Below, one piece after another: positions 1 to 8,996 of a stretch of DNA of 64,000 nucleotides. Made by a program: the position numbers and the translations under genes. The notes below the pieces were generated by a model. The model saw only the letters and a list, made by a program, of their open reading frames with translations, was not told the origin of the DNA and searched no databases. The first letter of the stretch is position 1. Each line of letters starts with the position of its first letter. The DNA lies in assembly GCF_900167975.1 (NCBI RefSeq), contig NZ_FUZU01000001.1, positions 2,999,331 through 3,063,330 on the forward strand, read 5' to 3'. Origin of the DNA: Ohtaekwangia koreensis. GTDB lineage: Bacteria; Bacteroidota; Bacteroidia; Cytophagales; Cyclobacteriaceae.

Positions 1-307
1 TATAATTCGTTTCAACCTATATATAGTATTAAATGTGTTGCAACGCTTGAGCTAAGGGAATTAAGCACTTTTTACATACTACTACCCGGGTAAGATTCAA
101 TCTTGTTTTATATAAATATGCAATGTTGAGCAAGTTAACTTTGTATTATTATTTAGTGGTATATTTAGTTGTTGTCGTAAGCTTTTAGATCTCGTATTGC
201 TGTTCGCCCTTCTTTACCCTGGCGAATGTTATTGGTACTGTGGTACGAATGTCTTTATTGGCTGAATCGTTTTTGGTACTCGGAATTTGATAACCCCCTC
301 TTCAACC
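1..307. other. Intergenic region upstream of the giant adhesin
   Basis: No gene is supported here; the only long frame runs antisense into the adhesin gene. The stretch is AT-rich. It holds one copy of a TATATATAGTATTA motif (18-31) that recurs twice elsewhere in the window, a perfect 10-base palindrome TACCCGGGTA at 83-92, and next to it a small inverted repeat with arms AAGAT/ATCTT (about 92-104). The palindrome could be an operator for the adhesin/PorP pair, and the small hairpin could end an upstream transcript; both are inference. No convincing TTTG/TAnnTTTG promoter pair with normal spacing was found. Confidence 0.5.
18..31 (+). repeat. TATATATAGTATTA motif, copy 1
   Basis: This 14-base string is identical to the first 14 bases of two other intergenic copies (17054-17069 and 21782-21797). 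All three are in spacers and on the + strand. Function is unknown. It may be a promoter-like AT box or part of a repeat family. Confidence 0.4.
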
Positions 308-3300
308 ATGAGTAAATCATTTGGTATTGGACAAATATTGTCTTTTACATTACTGACTTTATCTCTCTTCCCTTTATCTGAGGCTGTTGCCCAATGCGTA
401 GGTCTTCCCAGTGTATCGTCTTTGGGAAGTAATAAATTTCCTGTTGGTCTATGCGCTCCTGTAAATGCCAACGTAACATACAATGTTACATTTACCTCAC
501 CGGTACCTGCCGGTACACTTGAGCTCGTCTACAATTGGAATGACGGAAGTGCATTAGAAGTGATTCCGCTTGCAGCGGGCACCACAACCTATAGCGCATC
601 CCGGATTCATAATTTTCCTGCAGAAAGTGATTGTGAATATGTAGTCACCATGACGATCCGGTATAATGGAGTTTTGTGTACCACTACAAGACAGATACAA
701 AAAATTGCTTCATGGAGGGTAGACAAATATAACGGTGGCGAAATTGGACTCGTCTCTCCGGGAACGGGTTTGGTTGAACATCTTGTTTGTGAAGGCGAAG
801 ATGTCAACGTTACTTTCAAGGATGAGACTAAATGGAATTGCAATGCACAATATATTCAGCAACCTCCCAATCCGATTGAATCTCCCAATATTGAAAATCG
901 TTGGCAGCAAATAGTATATAATACCAGCATTACCGGCAGTAAGATTCCGAATATACAGGTGAATGGTGTTCCTGTAACGGGTGCCATTGGTAATAATATT
1001 CTCACCAATTATCAAGACCCACGGGGTATACTATATATTGCAAGTCCGGTTTTTGTAGAAGATGCCAGAAGGAGACCTTCACTTCAGATAACAGCAACCG
1101 GTGGGTTTGGATCAGGTTTTCCGAAGGCCGGTGATGCGTTTGCAATCACGCTTCGGTATTGGAATTTTTGTAACCCCTATGATGATCCTAATATTCCCGG
1201 ACCTCCAGCCGATTTAGTAAATGGAGATAACGCTCCCATAGAGAGAGTAACTACTATAAAGATTGTTGCACCGCCACAAGCTCCGATCGTTACCAATCAA
1301 ACCGTCTGCAACGGCACAACGCCTTCTGCTTTCGCAGTAACCGGTGTTCCAACCGCCAACATTGTAAGATGGTATGAAAATATACCGGGGCCGGATCGCC
1401 CTGGTAACCTCATCGCCACCAGTAAGACACTAGCCATAACGTTGCACCCCGATTGGAGAAATAACGCTACGGCTGGAGCTTATAAAGTATGGGTCAGTCA
1501 CCAGGCAACAACAACAGGTGCTACCAATTGTGAGAGTCCAAAAAGTTTAGAAGTAAGATCAATACGCGAGAGTCCATTAGTGCCAGATCCGGTGACTCCG
1601 ATTCCCGCTGAGATTTGCAACAACAGTTCCTTAACGGTTAACCTTCCCGGTCCGGTAACAGAAGCTATAGGTGGGAATACATCTTATAGCTGGACAGGTT
1701 CGAGTGGCGTTACACTAGCCTCGAGTACAGCGTCCTCAGCAACGTTCTCTGTTAACATTGCAAGCTTTGGAACAGCGCTATATGTAGATCGCACCATAAC
1801 AGTGAACAGACAGTTTACATCTACGCCAACTTGTTCGAAGTCAAGAGTATTTACAATACGCATCAATAGACCCGCAGTGGGAGGGACACTGTCCGCATCA
1901 GGCGATGTATGTGAGTCCATCGCTGTTGAGCCCATCACCGTGTCAGGCTATACCGGCGAAATTGTACGCTGGGAAATAAAAAAAGATGGAAATGCTTATG
2001 AGCGATATACCGGTGCTGCTTCTGGTGCGTCAATTTCACCCGGATTTTTATCGCCCGGAAAATATTCATTCAGAGCTGTCTTGAAAAACGGTGCATGTAA
2101 TGAAGTATATAGTAATGAAGAAAACGTTGAAGTATTTGTGCAGCCTGCTGCAGCGTATGCAGGCGATGATCAGTTCATCTGTACTTCGTTGAGTTCGGCA
2201 GCGTTGAATGCAAGTGATGCTTCTCCCGGAATGGGCACCTGGTCCTATGTATCCAGTATACCTGCCGGACTTCCTGCCCCTATATTTTCCACCCACAAGA
2301 ATGATCCCAATACATCGCTGTCTGTCCTTGCAGAAAATGCAGGCGCTTATAAAATGCGTTGGACCGTTTTAAATGGTTTATGTACAAGCTTCGATGATGT
2401 CGTAATTGATTTTGGAACAAATCCATCTGATCCTGTAGCAGGAATTGATAAATCGGTTTGTGGTATTGCAACAGCACTGGAAGGAAACGCTCCTGAAAAA
2501 GGATTAGGACATTGGTCGATTGTCAGTGGTCCTAACGGCTGCACCGGAGACGCATGTCCGGCAACCATTCTCTCGCCAACGTCTCCTGCATCTTCTGTTG
2601 AATTAAAAGGTATACCTATATATGGAAGCTATACTTTTCGGTGGTCGATCAGCAGTGGTGGTAACAATTGCTTTGTAAAGACAGACGATGTGGTAGTCCG
2701 CTTTGATGAGCCTGCCAAAGTATCAGCTTCGGACATTCTGGATATATGTCTTGATGCCAGTAATTTAAACACTATAAAATTAACGGGTACAGCGGAAGGT
2801 TCATTTGTAAATGTTGCCTGGCAAAATATATCGGGTAATGGGACTGTTACCACCAGCACGGTTTCCGGTTCAGGAACCTATACCGTAGAGGCTGATTATA
2901 TACCTTCCTTAGCGGATTATGACGCAGGGCTGCCTATTCAAATGAAGCTTATAGCCCAACCAAGTGCAGCAAGTTCTTGTGTTCCGGTGGAAAAAATCAT
3001 AAGTATCATAATTGATCGTAAGCCTGTAGCGAATGCAGGTGCAAATATACCTTATGTTTGTGATGATGCTGTGAAGCTGAATGCAGACATACCGCTGCAT
3101 GGTGCCAGTGGTAAATGGACAACCACGCAGGCCGGTGTTACTTTTGATAATTACCTTGATCCGAAAACCACGATCCGGAATTTGCCTGCTGCTCCCGGTA
3201 ATACGATTGCTACATGGACTTTAACCAGTGCCAGTGGAAAATGCATTTCAGAACCATCTTCGGTTACACTCACGCGTGTATTAACTCCGCCTGTAACAAA

Positions 3301-6300
3301 TCTGGATGTAACAGCGTGTGAAATAAGCAGTGCCGCTACCAGTGTGATTCTTGCAGGCTATGAAAATAGCATGACTTCGCTTAGTGCCACAGATCGCGAA
3401 ATAACCTGGTATAAAAATGCAGCGCCACCGGCAGGCACGCTGATAGCGAATCCGGCGGAAGCACAGACCGGTGTGACGGATGGACAAGTATATATAGCGC
3501 GCATCCGTGATGTGCATACAACCTGCACGAGCGATGCACGCCTGACGGTATCGGTTCGTTTGCTGCCAAAGGTTATGAATGGTCTTGTAACATTATGCGA
3601 AGATACACCCGGTGGAAATATAGCTTCAGGAATAGATCTGACCCAGGCAACCTATACAGCAGCCATTACACAAGAGACAAATGTAGATATAGTCTGGTAT
3701 AATACTGCGGCAGATGCCATGAACAATGTTGCCCCCATTACACAATCTTTCCCGGTAAACTATAGCAAAGAAGTTTTTGCGCGTGTTACCTATCGCGATA
3801 CACCCTTTTGCTTTGCTATAGCTAAGCTTACCATCTTGGTGAGCTCGCGCCCTACGATAACAACCATCGTTGGACGTGAATCAGTTTGTCAGGGAAGTCA
3901 AATAAATAATCCAGGAGCCCTGCCTGTAGAGATATACCAGGTTACACCAATCCCGGGTGCTAAATACTATTGGGAAGTTCCCAATGACCCGGCTACACAA
4001 TTTAAAGTCTTCGGTGGTGGTAATGAAAGCGATTTTTACCTGCTGCTTCAATTTCCCAATATATATACGGGAAAGATAAAGGTACGAGCAGAGCTGAATG
4101 GTTGCAGTGGACAAGTGATCGAGAAAGAAATCTCGGTTTCTCCCGCACCGATCAGACCCGTTATAAAGGGAAGCACTATTGTGTGTGAAAATAGCAGCAG
4201 TATCGCCTATAGCGTAACGCCTAACAATTATCCCGCATCAACCTATAATTGGGAAATTCGCAAAGTATCTGACAATTCTATAGGAGGCGCTGACATTATA
4301 GAGGGACAATCTACAGGCAATATCCTGACAAGCTTTCAAAAAGAAAGTGTTATTATTTCTGTTCGTGAGAATAATGCCATATGTGCAAGCCCTATAGCAA
4401 CCAAAGTAGTAACCGTGGCCACTCCGCCCAAAGCAAGCCTGAGTATAGAAAAAAATATCAGCTGCTTTCTTGAGAAAGATGGTGCTGTCCGCACGACTGT
4501 TACAGGCGGTACTATTCCGTATGTAGAGTATAAACTCTTGCAAACCGGTGAAGTCGATGCAAACAATGATGGCCTCTTTGAAAACCTTCAGCAAGGCAGC
4601 TATAGTGTGCGTGTAAAAGATTCAAATGGCTGTGAGGCCACTTCGAATGTACAAGTGCTGAATCAGCCCACACAAGTCCTCATCACGACTGTAAAAGTGC
4701 TCACCGATGCAAATGGATATAACCTGAGCTGCAGAGATGCCAGCGATGGAGCTATCGATGTCTCGTTTTCCGGAGGAAAGGACACTGGGATATATACAGT
4801 CACTGCAGTAAGAAACGGTGATGTAAACCCCATTCAGTTACAGGGGAAAAACAACGTAACCTTTACAGGTCTTTTGTCTGGAACATATACTATCGTGGTG
4901 AAAGATGAAAATGGCTGTTCCTCACAGCCATCGGTGGCATTCATAATAAACCCTCCATTATTTTACGGAGGTCTTATCGGAGTAAATCAAAGTATTTGCT
5001 CGGGTGTAGCTCCCGCCAGGATAGAAGAGCTTTCGCCCGCATCGGGTGGTGTAGGAAACTATACCTACGAATGGCAGGAATCATCCTCCGGTAATGTAAA
5101 CGATGATGCAGCATGGACAACGATTGCCGGCGCAACCGGAGCTACCTATAATCCCCCGATGCTAACCACCACGCGTCCTCAAGGCGAGCAACGCTTTTAT
5201 AGAAGATTGGTACGCAGCATTTCTTTGTTGCACGGTACTCCGAAGTCTTGTGAAATAAAAGGTAAAGGTGAAAAGATCACCATAACGATTAACCCTATAC
5301 CTCAAGTACTGTTTAGTGCGAATGCTAATCCGGTCTGCTATGGAGAACCGTTATCTCTTATGCTTGACCTCACAGTAGGTACAGCGCCTATTGAATATAG
5401 TTATACTACATCTTCCGGAATAACTTCTAGCGGACAAGGAGGAAAGAATACAATCATCACGATAGCTGAGTTTAAAAAGGCAGATACGTTTACACTACTG
5501 CAGGTTAAAGACGCAAATGGTTGCGCGGTACAAGCGTTGCCTCAGCCTCTTGCTATAGGTGTAGTTAATTTAAGTTCTGATTTTAGTATAGTAGGATCGC
5601 CTGCGCAATGCAATGGAAATGAATTCACTTTTAGCTGGAATGTTGAGAGCGGAATAGATTACCGATGGGAGTGGGCAGATGGAACTGTTAATGAATTCAA
5701 GGCTGGGGCGCTTACATCAGGTACACAACAAATTAAACACCGGTTCCCGGTTGGATCAAATCAGGAGTCCACTATATATCCGGTGAAGTTGTTTGCCAAG
5801 AGCCCTACATGCCCGCAGAAATATAGCAGTCATCCGGTAACGGTATATCCCGGTATAGCGATGAACATTATAGCGGACGATGCAGCGATATGCAATGGTG
5901 AAACCGTCACGTTCCGGGATTACTCTTCCGGTATTGACCAGGGTAAATGGTACTATCATGAACCCGGTTCTTCACAACGGCTGGACGAAAAGCCTGGCGG
6001 ACAACAGGTCGTTACCTTCACATTGAATAATACTACGCTTAATAATCCTATACTATACGAAGTGGTATATGAGGCCTCCAATAATGAAGGATGTAATGCA
6101 GAGTATAAAAAGCAAGTATCCGTTTACAGGGGAAGTATAGCCGATTTTAAAATCGGACCGATCACGCAATTGAAGGGCGATGTTTCCGGAGTGACCTTCA
6201 CCAACACGAGCCCGGTGATTGAGCGTGTGAACTTTGAATACACCTGGAATTTCGGAACACACGGTACACTCGTCAGTGATAATGGGATTTTATATGACGT

Positions 6301-7273
6301 TCACTATTTTTCACCAGGTGAAAAGGATGTTACCCTGAATGTCATCAACATAAAAGCACGGGCAGCAGGAGAAAATTGCAATTCTGGAGTCACCAAGAAA
6401 ATCACCATTCCGACCTATGCACTCGATGCCACATTTAATGTGTCACGGACGGCTTCGTGTCTGCCGGCAGATATAGAGGTAGAAAATAATTCGACCGGTG
6501 CGGATACCTTTTTGTGGAAGGTATATAACGCCGAAAAACTGGTTACTACTTCTAATTTACGCACGCCTGTATTCAAGATTACGGATCCCGGTATATATGA
6601 TGTATACCTTACGGCAAGCTATGCTGCTACAGGACAGAGTGATGAAGCCTCCTACAAAGGTATTAAAGTATTGGATGTACCATTGGCAGCATTTGCAGTA
6701 CGTTCAGATATTATATACGTTCCTGACACGGAACTGGAGGTAACAAATTTCTCAACGGGTGCGAATTTATATGAATGGAACTTTGGTGATGGTGGTACTT
6801 CGACTGAATTCGAGCCAGACTACACGTATCAGTCAGAAGGAAAATATACGATAACCCTGCTGGCAGGTATAGATCACGGTAATCAGGATATCGATGGTGA
6901 CGGCATAACGGATGGTGTACTGGTCTGTTATGATTCCGCCCAACAGGAAGTTGCTACATTAAACGGCGGTTCAATTCAAATTCCGAATGCATTTACACCG
7001 AGCGCTGCAGGTCCATCAGGAGGTCGTGAACGAAGCGGCGGCTTTAACGATGTGTTCAGACCAAAAGTAAAAGGTGTCACCGAGTATACGATGCAGATCT
7101 TCAATCGCTGGGGCACCCTGGTGTTTGAAAGCCGCGACCCTGAGATTGGTTGGGATGGTTATGATCGAAACGGCAAATTCATGATCGCCGGAGTATATGT
7201 CTATAAGATTGTGTTGACGCAATCCAATGGACAGCGAATTACACGCATCGGAGATGTTACCCTTATCCGTTAA
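308..7273 (+). CDS. Giant SprB-like surface protein with T9SS type B sorting domain
   Basis: A 2321-residue secreted protein. The ATG at 308 is chosen because it gives a clean signal peptide (residues 1-29, ending AVAQ); an in-frame TTG 21 bases upstream only adds a polar extension. Most of the chain is a run of Ig/PKD-like beta modules rich in G, T and paired Cys. Two SprB-type repeats with an SC..DG.I...SGG core and a G.Y.V.VKD.NGC end lie at about 1383-1460 and 1471-1555. A PKD domain with the WNFGDGG motif is at about 2140-2190, followed by a DIDGDGITDG calcium-type loop near 2195. The last ~98 residues (IPNAFTPS, IFNRWG, GWDGYDRNG, GVYVYKI) form a type B sorting domain, which in this phylum sends proteins through the T9SS. 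The PorP/SprF gene follows after 27 bases, as in known SprB-SprF pairs. Role as adhesin or gliding adhesin is inferred. Confidence 0.9.
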   Translation: MSKSFGIGQILSFTLLTLSLFPLSEAVAQCVGLPSVSSLGSNKFPVGLCAPVNANVTYNVTFTSPVPAGTLELVYNWNDGSALEVIPLAAGTTTYSASRIHNFPAESDCEYVVTMTIRYNGVLCTTTRQIQKIASWRVDKYNGGEIGLVSPGTGLVEHLVCEGEDVNVTFKDETKWNCNAQYIQQPPNPIESPNIENRWQQIVYNTSITGSKIPNIQVNGVPVTGAIGNNILTNYQDPRGILYIASPVFVEDARRRPSLQITATGGFGSGFPKAGDAFAITLRYWNFCNPYDDPNIPGPPADLVNGDNAPIERVTTIKIVAPPQAPIVTNQTVCNGTTPSAFAVTGVPTANIVRWYENIPGPDRPGNLIATSKTLAITLHPDWRNNATAGAYKVWVSHQATTTGATNCESPKSLEVRSIRESPLVPDPVTPIPAEICNNSSLTVNLPGPVTEAIGGNTSYSWTGSSGVTLASSTASSATFSVNIASFGTALYVDRTITVNRQFTSTPTCSKSRVFTIRINRPAVGGTLSASGDVCESIAVEPITVSGYTGEIVRWEIKKDGNAYERYTGAASGASISPGFLSPGKYSFRAVLKNGACNEVYSNEENVEVFVQPAAAYAGDDQFICTSLSSAALNASDASPGMGTWSYVSSIPAGLPAPIFSTHKNDPNTSLSVLAENAGAYKMRWTVLNGLCTSFDDVVIDFGTNPSDPVAGIDKSVCGIATALEGNAPEKGLGHWSIVSGPNGCTGDACPATILSPTSPASSVELKGIPIYGSYTFRWSISSGGNNCFVKTDDVVVRFDEPAKVSASDILDICLDASNLNTIKLTGTAEGSFVNVAWQNISGNGTVTTSTVSGSGTYTVEADYIPSLADYDAGLPIQMKLIAQPSAASSCVPVEKIISIIIDRKPVANAGANIPYVCDDAVKLNADIPLHGASGKWTTTQAGVTFDNYLDPKTTIRNLPAAPGNTIATWTLTSASGKCISEPSSVTLTRVLTPPVTNLDVTACEISSAATSVILAGYENSMTSLSATDREITWYKNAAPPAGTLIANPAEAQTGVTDGQVYIARIRDVHTTCTSDARLTVSVRLLPKVMNGLVTLCEDTPGGNIASGIDLTQATYTAAITQETNVDIVWYNTAADAMNNVAPITQSFPVNYSKEVFARVTYRDTPFCFAIAKLTILVSSRPTITTIVGRESVCQGSQINNPGALPVEIYQVTPIPGAKYYWEVPNDPATQFKVFGGGNESDFYLLLQFPNIYTGKIKVRAELNGCSGQVIEKEISVSPAPIRPVIKGSTIVCENSSSIAYSVTPNNYPASTYNWEIRKVSDNSIGGADIIEGQSTGNILTSFQKESVIISVRENNAICASPIATKVVTVATPPKASLSIEKNISCFLEKDGAVRTTVTGGTIPYVEYKLLQTGEVDANNDGLFENLQQGSYSVRVKDSNGCEATSNVQVLNQPTQVLITTVKVLTDANGYNLSCRDASDGAIDVSFSGGKDTGIYTVTAVRNGDVNPIQLQGKNNVTFTGLLSGTYTIVVKDENGCSSQPSVAFIINPPLFYGGLIGVNQSICSGVAPARIEELSPASGGVGNYTYEWQESSSGNVNDDAAWTTIAGATGATYNPPMLTTTRPQGEQRFYRRLVRSISLLHGTPKSCEIKGKGEKITITINPIPQVLFSANANPVCYGEPLSLMLDLTVGTAPIEYSYTTSSGITSSGQGGKNTIITIAEFKKADTFTLLQVKDANGCAVQALPQPLAIGVVNLSSDFSIVGSPAQCNGNEFTFSWNVESGIDYRWEWADGTVNEFKAGALTSGTQQIKHRFPVGSNQESTIYPVKLFAKSPTCPQKYSSHPVTVYPGIAMNIIADDAAICNGETVTFRDYSSGIDQGKWYYHEPGSSQRLDEKPGGQQVVTFTLNNTTLNNPILYEVVYEASNNEGCNAEYKKQVSVYRGSIADFKIGPITQLKGDVSGVTFTNTSPVIERVNFEYTWNFGTHGTLVSDNGILYDVHYFSPGEKDVTLNVINIKARAAGENCNSGVTKKITIPTYALDATFNVSRTASCLPADIEVENNSTGADTFLWKVYNAEKLVTTSNLRTPVFKITDPGIYDVYLTASYAATGQSDEASYKGIKVLDVPLAAFAVRSDIIYVPDTELEVTNFSTGANLYEWNFGDGGTSTEFEPDYTYQSEGKYTITLLAGIDHGNQDIDGDGITDGVLVCYDSAQQEVATLNGGSIQIPNAFTPSAAGPSGGRERSGGFNDVFRPKVKGVTEYTMQIFNRWGTLVFESRDPEIGWDGYDRNGKFMIAGVYVYKIVLTQSNGQRITRIGDVTLIR

Positions 7274-7300
7274 CTAAAAATTCTATTTACGAACTAGTAT

Positions 7301-8320
7301 ATGAAGACTATATTTCTAAAAGTAATATTTATTTTCATCACCGCTGCTGGCGCAGCGCAGGATCCGCAGTTCTCGCAATACTATCAGGCACCGCTATTTT
7401 TAAATCCTGGGTTTACCGGTATAACACCGCGGCAACGTATCGTGGTGAATCATCGCATTCAATGGCCAAGTCTCCCTCAGGCTTTTTCCACGTATGCGGC
7501 CTCGTACGATATCTTTATAAATGAGATCCGAAGTGGTATAGGCTTTTTTGTGATGTCCGATAAAATGGGATCAGCCAACTGGAGAAGTACAACGGCGAGT
7601 CTGTTATACTCCTATAAAGTTAAGTTAAATGAGAAGATCGTTTTTTCACCCGGCATCTCTTTCGGCTATGGAACCAATGGCCTTGATCGTACAAAACTCA
7701 GAATGGCAGACGATCTCGAATATAATGGAACCTCACTCGACCCTGAGTTGAATAGATTGGGAAAACCGAACTATATGGATTTTAGCTCAGGTTTTTTATT
7801 GTACTCCAAGAACCTCTGGCTCGGTGCGTCTTTTATGCACATGAACAGACCTAATCTCTCTGTGTTGGGAGAAGAGAGTCGCCTTGATATGAAGACCGCT
7901 ATACATGCCGGCATGAAACTTGAAATTAACCGTGGCCCTCGTGCAGGCCGGCCTATATATTTAACACCATCCTTTATTTACAGGATGCAAGGGGCTTCGT
8001 TTTCCCAACTTGACTTAGGGGCTAACTTTCATGCCGATCCGGTGTCGGTAGGTATATGGTATAGGGGGAAACCTTTTGTTAAAAATGTTGCCAATGACAT
8101 AGAGCAGGATGCGCTAATCTTGTTTGCGGGACTATATCTGAAGAATCTTACGGTGGGCTATAGTTACGATTTTACCATCTCGGCGCTTGAGACTGCTTCC
8201 GGAGGGGCACACGAGCTTTCGCTTACCTATGAGCTTGCTTCAAAAAACAAGGATAAAAATCGTAAGAAATATAAACTTATACCTTGCCCGGCATTTTATA
8301 GTAAACCGGATTTTTGGTAG
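7301..8320 (+). CDS. PorP/SprF family type IX secretion membrane protein
   Basis: A 339-residue outer-membrane beta-barrel protein of the PorP/SprF family. It has a short signal peptide (1-19, ending GAAQ), then the family's N-terminal DPQFSQYYQAPLFLNPGFTG motif at about 20-39. The middle carries GIGFFVMSDK, GISFGYGTNG and further alternating hydrophobic strands, and the C-terminal part has LYLKNLTVGYSYD and GGAHELSL, both typical. Family members sit in the outer membrane and help specific type B sorting-domain substrates stay at or reach the surface. It lies 27 bases after the giant adhesin gene, so the two are almost surely co-transcribed and functionally paired. The tail after the barrel is basic (KDKNRKKYK). 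Confidence 0.93.
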   Translation: MKTIFLKVIFIFITAAGAAQDPQFSQYYQAPLFLNPGFTGITPRQRIVVNHRIQWPSLPQAFSTYAASYDIFINEIRSGIGFFVMSDKMGSANWRSTTASLLYSYKVKLNEKIVFSPGISFGYGTNGLDRTKLRMADDLEYNGTSLDPELNRLGKPNYMDFSSGFLLYSKNLWLGASFMHMNRPNLSVLGEESRLDMKTAIHAGMKLEINRGPRAGRPIYLTPSFIYRMQGASFSQLDLGANFHADPVSVGIWYRGKPFVKNVANDIEQDALILFAGLYLKNLTVGYSYDFTISALETASGGAHELSLTYELASKNKDKNRKKYKLIPCPAFYSKPDFW

Positions 8321-8419
8321 CGGTTAGTAAGATTGTCTGGTAAAATCTTATTTTTGGTAATAAGTTTTTTTCGAAAATATACCGAAGCCAAATGATCATG
8401 AAGAACTAACCTATATAGC

Positions 8420-8842
8420 ATGGCGGAACAAAAGACAAAACCTACCACGCAATCTGTTGAGATTTTCCTGGACAATGTTGCTGATGCAAAGATCCGCGAA
8501 GATTGTATTGCACTGGTGAAACTCATGAAGAAAGTAACGGGTTCCCAACCGAAGATGTGGGGATCTGCTATCATAGGCTTTGGTCAGTATCATTATAAGT
8601 ACGAGAGTGGTCATGAAGGTGATTCATGCCTGACTGGATTTTCTCCGCGCAAGCAGAATATTACCCTATATGTAATGCCAGGGTTCACCGAACATCCTGA
8701 GCTGCTTGAAAAATTAGGAAAGTATAAGGCAGGAAAGGGTTGCCTGTATATCAAAAAGCTGGCGGACATAGAAGTCAGCGTCCTTGAAAAACTGGTCCGT
8801 CATTCCGTTGATTCTCTGAAGAAAAAATACCCTGACAATTAA
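8420..8842 (+). CDS. DUF1801 domain protein
   Basis: A 140-residue cytoplasmic protein with no signal peptide. It matches the DUF1801 (YdhG-like) fold: an N-terminal helical part with a VKLMKKVTG segment, then PKMWGSAIIGFGQYHYKYESG at about 44-64, the conserved GFSPRKQNITLYV strand region, and a C-terminal LGKYKAGKGCLYIKKLADID-like segment. The biochemical role of the family is not established; some members act as iron-chaperone-like proteins, which I would not transfer here. It stands alone, 100 bases after the PorP gene and 154 before the helicase gene. Confidence 0.85.
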   Translation: MAEQKTKPTTQSVEIFLDNVADAKIREDCIALVKLMKKVTGSQPKMWGSAIIGFGQYHYKYESGHEGDSCLTGFSPRKQNITLYVMPGFTEHPELLEKLGKYKAGKGCLYIKKLADIEVSVLEKLVRHSVDSLKKKYPDN

Positions 8843-8942
8843 TGCGCCTTTTTTAGCTTCATGGTTTCGAACAAAGGGAACGATCATTCAAAATGATTTA
8901 TAAGATTTACGTTCTATCCTATAAAATTCCATCGTGACCTCT

Positions 8943-8950
8943 TACTTTTG
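8943..8950 (+). promoter_or_regulatory. Candidate -7 promoter box (TACTTTTG)
   Basis: An exact TAnnTTTG match, the -7 consensus of Bacteroidota sigma factors, lies 47 bases before the helicase ATG. No clear -33 TTTG partner is present at about 20 bases upstream, so this is a tentative call. Confidence 0.3.
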
Positions 8951-8996
8951 AAGCTTGCTTGCCGGCCAGGCAACCTAGATTTTGAATTGTATAGAG

